A model generated the notes under the pieces. The model saw nothing but the letters and a program-made list of their open reading frames with translations. It did not search any database and was not told the origin of the DNA. A stretch of DNA of 64,000 bases from positions 17,065,480-17,129,479 of the forward strand of contig CM017567.1 of assembly GCA_007844125.1 (NCBI GenBank), read 5' to 3'. The stretch's first letter is position 1. Every line of letters begins with the position of its first letter. This DNA is from Sinonovacula constricta. Lineage: Eukaryota; Mollusca; Bivalvia; Cardiida; Solecurtidae. Shown one piece after another: positions 36,760 to 47,500 of the stretch. The position numbers were made by a program, and so were the translations under genes.

Positions 36760-37230
36760 CCCAGCCACAAAAGAAGCATGTGCTTCAGATTAGCCTCCCT
36801 GCTTAGAATACACCTCAAATGTACTTCAAATGTACTTCCAATAAAACTGACCTGCTTTATTGGAAGTCCCAGGGACTTTAATTATGCTTCCAAATCATGC
36901 TTCAAATGAAGCCTGTGGGACTTCAGTAGTATTTTTTTATGTACACACATGCTTCACTTGAAGCATTAGGGACTTCCTTTGTAGTACTAGGGACTTTGTT
37001 GGTGCCTCATAAACACTGTTAAGAGAACAAATATTGCAGGTGTACTTCAATGATACCTTAAACACTTTGGGAGAATAAACATGCATTACTGGGGGACTTC
37101 ATTTGTACTTTCAAGACTTAAACTTTTTTTTATCAATATTTTATTTAGAGGAACTCCAATGGTACCTCAAAAACATAGAAAGAATGTCAGAGGGACTTCA
37201 TTTGTACTTATGAGACTTGTAAACATTTTG
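36760..37230. promoter_or_regulatory. Left subterminal repeat region
   Basis: Contains repeated copies of a short motif: 'cctcaaatgtacttcaaatg' (36813), 'atgcttcaaatgaagc' (36896), 'tgcttcacttgaagca' (36950), 'gtacttcaatgatacctt' (37041), 'gacttcatttgtacttt' (37092), 'aactccaatggtacctc' (37153) and 'gacttcatttgtactta' (37196). Several are self-complementary (gcttcaaatgaagc). In CACTA elements such subterminal repeats are bound by the element's accessory protein; here that role is inferred. Confidence 0.65.
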
Positions 37231-38010
37231 ATATAAGACTGTGTCTGACTCTTTCTGTCTAAAGTGTTTGATAAGGTAAAAAAAAACATTTTTTTATTTA
37301 ATAAATAATTTTAATTTACTGACAGTATTCATTCAGACATTAAAACCAATCAGACAGTAAGTTCTAAAAAAAGAGACTACCAAAAATATAGCCAGTACAA
37401 CAAGTAATGTTTTTGCACATATTTTATATCTTATTTCTATAATATTTAAAATTTGTATTTTCATTTCAAAATGAGTAATCATTTTAGTGACATGTAATTA
37501 TTTGTCAGTATGCAAGCTGGTTCATATTGTTTAAATTTAAGTAAAATATATTTAAACTTACAAATTGTTTAACATCCTTCCAATGCTATATACATGTAAA
37601 TCTTTTCAAAATATTTATATATAAAGAATATATGACCCACTGAAAAAAAATCTCAAATATGGATTACTGACAGGATCTACTGACCCAGCTAGAATCTTAT
37701 CAAAAGAAAATATGACGTACTGTTTGCAAACTTGATCTTTCCTATTAAAAATGCTAGTATTACTTGCAAAATTTTAACATTAGCCATATGGATTTTTGTA
37801 CACAATAAAAGGAGAGTAATTATTCTTATTTTTCCAGCATAGCGTTAATTCATAATACATTGTAATAGAGGTCAAAAAAGTTAGATTAAATTTCAAAAGT
37901 AATAGCTCTTCTTTCATGTAACTCAACATGCATTCAGACTTGAATTTAACTTCAGATAGCCCTCTCTCCCTACTAGGGCTAGTGAATCCATCTATCTTGC
38001 CAACATTTTC

Positions 38011-41000
38011 TTAGTCACTTTCACTGAATATTGGAATCTTTCCAATAAAACATGTGTCTGAATTACTTAAACATGCAAAATAGCACATATCTACAATATT
38101 CTGTACATCTGCAGTGTCTGTTTCATCTGACTCTCTCACTTTGAAAAAATGACAAGGTAGCTTTATGTCACATTCTACTTTCTGTAATCGCTTAATAACA
38201 GCCAAAAACTTAGTACATGAAGATAATGTATCTACCTTTAAGTAGTACAATATTTTTCCAAAGTAGGAAACATTATCAAGCACATATTCAACTGTGTAAC
38301 TATTTCTTTTTGTTACAGACATGTACATTTTTGAATGAAACATAATTCCATGATTAAGTAACCTATAGAATTTGTATACATTGTTAACTGGCCCCAAAAG
38401 ACCTTCAATTTGTTGCCTAGTTTCAGGCAAAAGCTGACAGTTAATTTGCCTTCCAACAGCTAATGAATGAGTACTGATATATTCTCGGTTTTTGTACTTC
38501 TGATGATTAGTCAAACGCTGGTACAGCTGGTCAATCTCTGAGCCTTTTGGGATGGTTTTCACCAATTTTGGTAGCTGTTGGTGTATAGTGACAGCTGATG
38601 CTATCTGAAGTTCTATTTTTGTTGTTCCATGAAACAAAGAGCGTAAATCCCCATTTAAGTCTTCAAAAAAGAAACAAGACTGAGACCATAGTGGCCCAAG
38701 CTCTTCAACTTTTTCTGTAAGGTGCAGTAAACAATGTACGTTGTATGTTTCATAACGTGGTGCATACAAGTAATCAATTTGTGCACAGAATTTTTGAAGA
38801 AGCACTCTAGCTCTTGAAATATCTGATCTGGATATAGATGACTGAAGCAGTAGATATATTCCCTCCACAAATAGCATGTAATGTAGATAATATTCTTCAG
38901 ATAGGATTCCTTGTAAACAACATACAGAATGAAACAGGAGAAATGACCTGAACTCTGTTGCTTTCCAATGTTTCAAGTCAGCAATACATCTTGGGGACCT
39001 GTTAATCAGGTTAGGTGTTGTTAGTGCCTTCATGCGGTCATCCAAAACGGGTATGAAACCACCAATATAAAACTTTTCTGATTTATTGGTAGTATCAGTC
39101 CATAAGGTCAGCAGCATTTTCTGAACACCAAGCAATACACAGTGCATATAATCAACAGTAACACCTCTGATAATATCAAAGTAGCCTAAGTTTGTCAGGA
39201 TAGTATGACCCTTCACACCATATTGTGATTTACCAGTCACTTCTGCATCCATGGAATGTCTCACAGTTTCTGAATGTGTGCGGAGAGGGGAATGTCCACA
39301 TTCAGATGGATCTTCTGTATACTCGTACGGGTATGACAACATGGATCCTTTGGCACTTGTTTTTACTGACAGTCCCTTTGTGATACAACATCCACAACCA
39401 TAAAATCCATTAAACTGTACAAAGTTTTGAACCAGACATCTTGCAGGAGCATCACATACCACATTTAATAATACTGCACGAAGGAGAGTTTTCTTTCTGT
39501 TCAGTATCACTGATACCCCTGCACAAAAAAAAAAAATCGGTTTATATTGTTTCTCAAGACAGCACACATACTTACTTAGATTTATATTATTTTATAAAAA
39601 ACATTTACCAGGTTGCAAATTTCAATAATTTTCAAAAGAATGTAAAAACATCAGTGGAATCGTGGATGCTATCTGATGCTCTTCAAAACAGACTTGCTAA
39701 ATGATCCTTATGTCAGTATAAATGGTTTCCAGACTGAATAAAAAAGTAAAAGAAAGAATGACTTGAAACATATTCCAACAAAAATTATAGTTCCTGTTTG
39801 TATAAGCAAAGTCATGATTCTTGAGTTCTGCATGCCCATTCATTGAGATGTATTTTTTAAATTTCATTTTTATCCTATAAATTCAGCATTGTAGAGTTAC
39901 ACGCCTAACGATGAATTGATAAAAAGATTTGTAAGTGGCTTGTTTTTATTTCTCCCTACTGGGTGTTTTTTTCCTAACATAAGAGCATTTAGCCACAGAA
40001 AAAATAAAATGTACAGATTTACATTTACCCATTGTGTAATAACCACAGGGCTCACACTGGCTGAAATTTGTTTTTAGCCAAATTAGCTTAATTTTTGACG
40101 ATTTTACAGAAAATTTTGTAAAATAGCATAAATTAAGCTAAATTATTATAGCCAATTTAAAAAATTTGTAGCCAAATCTGTAAAATTTTAGCAAATGGCT
40201 AAATTGGCTAATGGCAGGGTGAGCCCTGGTTTAACCATGAACATGTGGTCAGATAGACACTGGAAAAGGCAAGCCAGAGTGACCACAACAAGCCTGATGG
40301 CATAAAAATTGTACCTTACCTTTTTCATACAGCGTTTTCAGCTCTTCAATAAGTGGTAGCAGGAAAACATTCATCAATGGTTTCACACCCCCAAACCATA
40401 GTCCAGCAAAAATTCTATTGCGACTGTTAAACCTGTTAAAAGATTGTGAAAAATTTCAGTAAATATTCCAATCGAAAAAGATTATGCAGAGCAAGAAACA
40501 AAGCATTAATTTCATGTATTATAATGTGTTCAGAAATAGAGGATAATTGTTTGTTTCCATGAAGATAGAGATATAGCATGGCTAATATTATGATGGGGAA
40601 CAAGTCGACCGGAAGAGTAAAATTATACGTTTTTATTATTTTCACTAGTGAAATTTTCAGAACATAATTTCACCGTTATATTTCAGTAATTCACCTAAAG
40701 CACGAAATAAAAACACTAGTTTTCTCCAAGTTTGAAACTTAAGATTAAAGCAAATAGAAATTACTGTTTATTTGATAAGTGAGAATATCTTTTTTACCAA
40801 CATACCTTTGTTTAGGGTGCAACTCATTTATGATGAGATAAAGTGGCCACACGCTGTAAGATGATGACCTAAATATAGAAACACCATCTGTGTTCAGCTG
40901 TAATGAAATATGTAATTCCTTGGACATATTTCTTTGCTGTGTGCCTATGAAGTGAGATCCGTTGAAGTGACTTTTGTATAAGTCACCATCAAAAACATCA

Positions 41001-43355
41001 TCAATGTTACTTCCTGTCATCTTCTCCCTGTTTTCCCTGTAGTTAACTTCTTTTTCCGATAAACCTGTAATATCATAGTTTTTTTTAGAAATTATTTATG
41101 AAACAGAATTACACTAGTCAGATTTCTGATAGAACTTGAAATATTACAAAAAAGGAAGTTATAAATGCTAGCAAAACACTGGTCTTAATTCAAAGTAATA
41201 ATTCCTATTTTTTTAGACAAGTACAATACTATTATCTACACTGTATCATACCAGCAATTTATGATACCAGAACTTTCTAGCATTCTCAAGTATAGCAGAT
41301 ATTGCAAGGAAACTGTTTTCAGTCAGCTTAGTGTCACTGTTGTGAATCCCTGACTTTGGACCTTACAAGTCATAAACAATAAGGCCTTACAGCTCTCCAT
41401 AAGTAATCATCTGAAATATTTGACCAATTACCATAATGGACACAGTAGGCTAAAGTTCTCAAATTACTACAAAGACGCTAAGTGGTCTACACACTGGCTG
41501 ACATAAGCAAATAAATAAACTCCCTTTTCTATGACATATTTTGTATGTTTTTAGGCTTCTTGTTAACCAAAACTTTTTGATCCTATTTTTAAACAAAAAT
41601 CGATGAAAAAGAAAGAAAGAATGTAAGGAAAAATATATTTTACCTGAAAGAATAGACTGTAACTGACCAGCAATTGGAATGTACATGAAGTATTTTTCTT
41701 TCTTTTTGCCACAGAATGTGCACTCTTCCCTACTTATAATGCCAGAGTACTCCTTACAAAAGTCACAGAAATAATGTTTTTGCACAGGTGAAGTCAATTC
41801 ACTAAAGAAATTGTAAAACATGTGCATAGTGCTCCGACATAAGTTTGGTGTCAAGCAGTGTAATTCCAAAAGGCTTAACAAATCTTTCGTAGCTTCTCTT
41901 GTCAGCTGATGTCTCATTACAAATGTAATTATCAGAACCATACTCTCCAGAACAGATATTCTTGAACCACTATATAATGGTACATCTTTGGAAGCATTCC
42001 TTGGATCTGAAAAAAAAATTGATTTATTTGTAAAAAAAAATCTTTATTGAAAATAAATATATAAAATACATAAACATATGTTAACAACAGAAAGCAGTAT
42101 TTGTACTATTTGTGCAGGACAATATGAGTTCAATCCCTTATTGTGCTATACCAATACATTAAAAAATTTATTGGTGCTCATCTCAGCTGGCCTCTTCTCT
42201 CACATCTTCATAGCTAGTTGTAAAAATTTCTTCCAGTCCAACGAAAATTTTTTACGACAAACCAAACTTTTTGTGCGTAAAATTACCTCCCTAAGTAACT
42301 GAGTTTTAAATGCAGAAAATACCTTAAATACCTTCACTTTCTTCCTCTTCTGATTCTGAATCCTCTTCATCATCAGCAAAATGGGAATACACATTACCAC
42401 TTGCAGTACTCTCTGTAAAAAACTCCTCATCAACATTCTCGGTAGCATCACTGGAAGCTACTGTAATATTATCAGCTCCTTGACATTCAGCTGATGCTGT
42501 ATGAAAAAAAAACAAAAACATAAATGATTAATTTTAGGAAAACATGGAGAATGAAGTAATTGTTTAAAAGCCACTTTTAAGCTATGATTATTTTCAACCA
42601 TAGGGTAATTTATCACCAAATATACTTTTTCATCGCATTCGACGACAATGGCAACCAACAGCGCCAACACTGGTTTCGGTCTTAAACGCTGTCTGGTGTC
42701 TGTTCTACCAAAAGTGCAGTGTACATTCGCCATTATTAGCATAATTATAATACACATTATGTGTAATTTTCCTAGTAAAATGCCTTGGTAGTTTGGCGCA
42801 GAGGAGAGGGGTCTTGTACTGGTTCTTCCCAGGAAAGATGGTTAGGAAACTACCTGCCCATATGACTGAAATACTGTCGAAAAGGGCATTAAACCACAAA
42901 AACAAAACAAATCCTAGGAAAATTGATATAGTAAGTCAGAAATATGTAACTGTTTCATATCGTTTGAGTGGCATTTTCTCAGCTCCTTTTATTTTTTGTA
43001 TTACAAGCAAAAAACATATAAATTATACTAGTTCCTCAAAGAAAGTTCTATAACTTAATAAAAGTTTACATTTTAGCAAAATCTGTTTCCTGATACCATA
43101 ACATGGATTCAAAATTGTTCATGTAGTTTGTAAACGTCAAGAAATTTTACCTAATGTTGTATCATTTAAATCTTGGTGGGTAATTAAGTGTACGTCTTCA
43201 TCAACAAGACTTGTAGGCATGGAGCTGCTGCTTAGTCTTTTCTTTTTGAACCAAGTTGTACATCTAGGTTCTTTGACATTTTCTAAATGTTTTGATTTAT
43301 TATATGGTCCCCTTCTCTTTCTTTTTCCTGGAATATTGGCATTGTTCTCTGCCAT
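38011..43355 (-). CDS. CMC/EnSpm-type (tnp2-like) transposase, 870 aa, six exons
   Basis: Exons (minus): 43355-43151, 42496-42332, 42006-41644, 41064-40806, 40432-40320, 39518-38011. All introns are GT-AG and the phases join cleanly (1,1,1,2,1), giving 870 residues. Residues 1-68 are basic (GKRKRRGPYNKSK); 69-123 are acidic; 124-244 have a treble-clef-like CDFC...CTFC pair (about 204-222); 245-368 carry LQLNTDGVSIFRSSSYSVWP and NRIFAGLWFGGVKPLMN; the last exon holds the core. Candidate catalytic acids are D391 (VVCDAPAR), D491 (VDYMHCVLLG) and E654 (FFFEDLNGDL), with GFYGCGCC as a metal-binding candidate and 'HCLLHLTEKVEELGPLW' like the DUF4218 region of plant CACTA transposases. The role would be cut-and-paste of the surrounding element in the nucleus. 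An untranslated first exon with a donor near 44298 is likely. No disabling change was seen. A recently domesticated copy is the alternative. Confidence 0.87.
40046..40228. mobile_element. hAT-like MITE in transposase intron 5
   Basis: Starts cagggctcacactggctg and ends 'ggcagggtgagccctg' (inverted: cagggctcaccctgcc). The interior is AT-rich, with 'tagccaaatt' words. The CAGGG-type ends suggest hAT. An 8-bp target duplication is not clear. A second member of the family is at 44788-45475. Confidence 0.65.
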
Positions 43356-43676
43356 ATTACTGAACCTAAAAAAAAGTTGAGTGTAACAGTAACTGCATAC
43401 GGGTGTATCACAATAAATTTTCTCTTACCACGCTTCTAAAATCATTACTTTCAAAGGATTTCACTGGATCACTTTCATGATTCTTCCCAAATCTTGAACA
43501 TCAAATGTTTGTACATGTATATAAATGAGATTTTTAGCAGACAAGGAAAACAAAATCAATTAAAAAAAGAATATTTAACTTATTGACTGGTACATGTAGT
43601 GTTTTTTTTTACGTTTCTTTAACGTAAATTAATTTACATAAAATATAACAGCCGTATTTCCAGCCAAATTGCTATG

Positions 43677-43983
43677 ATACGGGCCCGTATCTGTAGTCCA
43701 CAGGCTACCAAAACATCCCATATCTGTAGCCACTTCTTTCACAAAAAGATAAGGTAATTGTTTGTTTTACTATTAGCAAAATATAATTGCGCCTTTTTAA
43801 ACAATTTAAAGGAGAATGTTGCCCTCTGAAATTTGTCAAATTTGACATTTGTTTGCCCAACTTAATATAAACAAACATAGTCATAGATATAAATAAGGCC
43901 GTATTCATAGCAAAAATGCGTAGAATAGACTACCAATACAGGCCCGTATATGCAGCCTACTGGCTATGAATGCGGGCCTGTAT
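43677..43983. promoter_or_regulatory. Three near-palindromic 14-bp motifs upstream of the transposase coding start
   Basis: ATACGGGCCCGTAT (43677-43690) is a perfect 14-bp palindrome; ATACAGGCCCGTAT (43936-43949) and ATGCGGGCCTGTAT (43970-43983) are close variants. The first and third are each followed by a related stretch ('ctgta.tccacaggctacca'), so part of this is a direct duplication of ~80 bp. They lie in the probable 5' intron of the transposase gene. A dimeric protein-binding site is possible; debris of a small repeat is the alternative. Confidence 0.45.
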
Positions 43984-44379
43984 CTGTATCCCACAGGCTA
44001 CCAATTGAGCCCTGCATCTGTTGCCACTTCCTTCTAAAAAACAATTCACTGGCTTTATGTTCAGACACCTGTTAATAGTTATCATCCAATATAAATTCAT
44101 TGGCTTAAAAAATTGCATGCAATATTTAAAACATTCTGGCGCTTTCCGTTATAATCCATTTTTTTTTACTTTTAATAAAGTTTCATAATCGGCAAGTTCC
44201 GATTCTGCAAATTCATATTTCTCGGGTTTTCACCGTCTTATGAATATAAATTACTTAAAAATTCGGAAGAAACGAACAAAATAAACTTAACACATTACCT
44301 GAGTCACTGCAGAACTATTAAATCAATGCCTGGTTGGAAATAGAAAATTTAGAAATTATCCGGAAGTTCCTGAAAATTC

Positions 44380-44572
44380 TAAGACGCCATGTTCTTACAA
44401 CTGCTTCCTGTGAGTCTATCGAGTAAATTGATTGGTCCGATCCAAGAACGTGCCAGCATCCTCCAAGAGTTATCAAAGCTGATTGGTCGAATCCGCAAAA
44501 AAGCGCGCTATTACTCTGTGTAAACACAATCGTCTGTATCAGTTCTTAAGCGTGAATCTTGCATTTGAAAAA
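44380..44572. promoter_or_regulatory. Probable bidirectional promoter between transposase and BEN gene
   Basis: A 5'-UTR exon of the transposase probably ends at a donor near 44298 (minus, 'gactcag|gtaatg'), paired with the acceptor just before its ATG (tttttttag). The BEN gene starts on the other strand at 44573. The two transcription starts would then be within about 200 bp. The gap holds two copies, 51 bp apart, of an inverted-CCAAT motif: attggtccgatcc (44431) and attggtcgaatcc (44482), plus a CpG-bearing 'aaaagcgcgc'. Compact CCAAT-containing divergent promoters are common in animals; here it is inferred. Confidence 0.55.
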
Positions 44573-47500
44573 ATGTTTCTGTTAGTTTTATGGGTTCTTG
44601 AGGGTTCGTACAGTGTGATAAAGGCATCTGACGTTCAACAGCCGCGGCGAGAATTTGAAAATTACGAATGTGGTGAACGAGTGCAAGCAAAATTTCAGAA
44701 AAAAACCTATCCGGCGAAGATCATGAAGAAAGGAGGTAAGCACAGGCCAAATCCTTTTTTTTTTAATTTATCATCGTTTCTTTGAAGCAGGGCTCACACT
44801 GGCTGAAAATTATTTGTAGACAAATGACCGTAATTTTCAGTGACTACAGAAAATTTTGTGAAAAGCCATAAACAAGCGTAGAAATGAGGCGGAAAAAGGT
44901 TTACAGTCAAAACACCCCCAGTCAAAACGTCCCCTAGTCAAAACACCCCCTTTTTGGTTAAAACACCCACCTTTTCAAGTCAAAACACCCCCTTTGTGAA
45001 AAAACCTTGTCAAAACACCGTACGAATAGCCACTGCCAATTATTTATCAGTATTCAGTAATAATCAGTTTATTTATAATTACAATTTCAGATAATGAGTT
45101 TTGAATAAAAATAAGTTGGGGGTGTTCTTCAATTTAAAGGAGGGGGTGTTTCGACCAAATTTCAAGTACAATTGGGGGTGTTTTAACCAAACCAGGGGTG
45201 TTTTGACTAGGGGACGTTTTGACTGGGGGGTGTTTTGACCTGATACCCGGAAAAATCAACCTGGTATTTGCACATTCAAGCAGCTACTTTTTATCATTTT
45301 TTCTTCTGTTTTACTTAAAAGAGAACCTCAAATTGATCGCCTATTTTTGAAGTTAAACAGACTACATGAAATCATTTCTACACCCCTGCATAAAGATAAA
45401 TTGAGCCAATTATATGTAGCCATGTCTATAAAATTTTAGCAAATGGCTAAATTGGGAAATGGAAGGGTGAGCCCTCTTGGAAGGAGCTTGATAATTAGAT
45501 ATTCTCGGTATTGGCATGACAAACTGACCAATCACTCTCAGCTAACGCCTCATCCGTGTCCTTGAAGTTTCGGACTTTATTATCCGTGATTAAGCAAATT
45601 TAGCTTTTCTTTATGCTTATTCTTTATTTTATTTTGGCTAAAAATCACTGGAATTCAAAATTTATACCTCAACATATTTGAAAAGGCTATCAATAAGCTT
45701 TTTTGTGTTATTAATGCCCGAAGTTACATAGGTTCGGTGATTATGTCCGAAGCTTTCATCTTTTACGGGTATGATTTTTCATCGCTAATCAAATGTCTAA
45801 GGGGTGTGGTTTTCTCAGGAAATACTGTTTTGATCAAGGTCAAACTTCAAGCTCAAATGCGAAAAATTGACCAAAATTAGCTTGTCCGGACTGTAACTCT
45901 GTCATTTGATGAGGGAATTTTAAATAACTTGGCACAAATGTTAACCATCGTGAGACGTGTGTCATGCGTAACAACCATGTGGCTATGTTTAAGGTCAAGG
46001 TCAAACTTAAGGTCAAATGCGAAAAATTGACCAATTTTAACTTGTCCGGACCGTAACTCTGTCATTTTATGAGGGAATTTTAAATAACTTGGCACAAATG
46101 TTAACCATCGTGAGACGTGTGTCATGCGCAACAACCATGTGGCTATGTTTAAGGTCAAGGTCAAACTTCAAGGTCAAATGCGAAAAAATTGTCCAAAATC
46201 AGCTTTGTCCGGACCAGTACTAGATGTCATTTGTTGCGGTTATTAAAAAGGTCATATGCGAAAAAAAAGCTAATCTGCTTCTTGCTTACTGCTGTAAATG
46301 CTGTATTTACCATTGTGTAACATCTGCACCAGTTAATGAATGAAACCTGCTTCTAAAAACATGCTCGGGCGTATTATGCCCCTGTGTCAACGGAGCTTAT
46401 GTTTAAGTGCTGTTTTAAATTTTACAGACAACAAGAAAGACTTGACACTGGAAATGGATCGAATTATATCAAGATGTAATCAGAAAATTCTGTCTGCACT
46501 AGAAATTGGTAAGTGTTTTTTTTTTTTTTTTTTCGTTCTAATTGTAAACTCCTTTACTCATTCATACAGAATCGAGAGTATGATGCATGTTCCACTTTTA
46601 CAGCATGCACTACGCAGTCCCTAGTCAGGTTAGCAATGGTTGCTATGCTTCGATAGAAAAATCAGTTTCACACCTGTCATCAACTGCTGTATATGCTAAT
46701 ATCGCTATCTTCAGCTTCAATAAGCTGCAGTAATGATGGACAGTTTCAGAAATCTTAAATTTTATGCTTGATATGACTGTAATATTGAGTCTCTGAATAC
46801 CAAAGAAAAAAAGAATATCAGCTTTATGTAAAATATATGATACTGCTATTGCTCTTGCTATTCTTAAAGTAATCACTCTCACTTGAGTATTTGTTTTTCC
46901 TTAAAAATGTAACAGGAATGAGTCAGTCATGTATATGTATATTTAATTGTTTCATTGTGTCCCCACCACAAAGTGGGGGGACACTTAGAGTTGCTCTTGT
47001 CCGTCCGTCCGTCTGTCCGGTTTGTGAACGCAACTCCTCCTAAACAATAAGGCGGATTTTCTTCAAACTTCTGCAGATTAACAACCAGGACTGGGGTATG
47101 TGCATGAAGCTTGGATTTTTGATTGCCGCCCTTTTTACCAGAGTTATGGCCCTTTGTTGTTTTTCCCTATATAATGTATATGAAATCATGTAAACGCAAC
47201 TTTTCACTAAATATGTGCAAGTTTCACTATATAAGACAATTACTACTTAAGTATTCATTATACAAGCAGTTAAAGTGTTACTTATTTGGTTAAGATTTCT
47301 GACAAATAGGCCAGGTGGGGACACGCGTGTCCATCAGACGCAATCTAGTTTCTTTTTAACATGCTTGGGTGAAGTAATTTTCAAACCTCATGAGTAGCTT
47401 TATTAACCAGGTTTTCAATTTTGAAAATCCTGGTTATTAGATTGGGGTATGGCGGGCGGATGGGCGGGCGTCAAACGAAATTGTGTCCGCTCTGTAACTC

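Noticed and set aside
35018..36909. Series of MCLQGLSGIV-type repeat frames
   Set aside because: Products of the 25-bp array; the same frames recur at 55944-56626 because the array is split.
38655..38870. 71-codon minus-strand frame
   Set aside because: Lies out of frame within the large last exon of the transposase.
42200..42757. Separate small minus-strand genes near 42.2-42.8 kb
   Set aside because: One contains the real exon 42332-42496; the rest are intron sequence with clean splice sites on both sides.
44483..44572. Upstream start adding 30 residues to the BEN protein
   Set aside because: In frame, but the extra residues do not resemble the family and overlap the probable promoter; kept as an alternative only.
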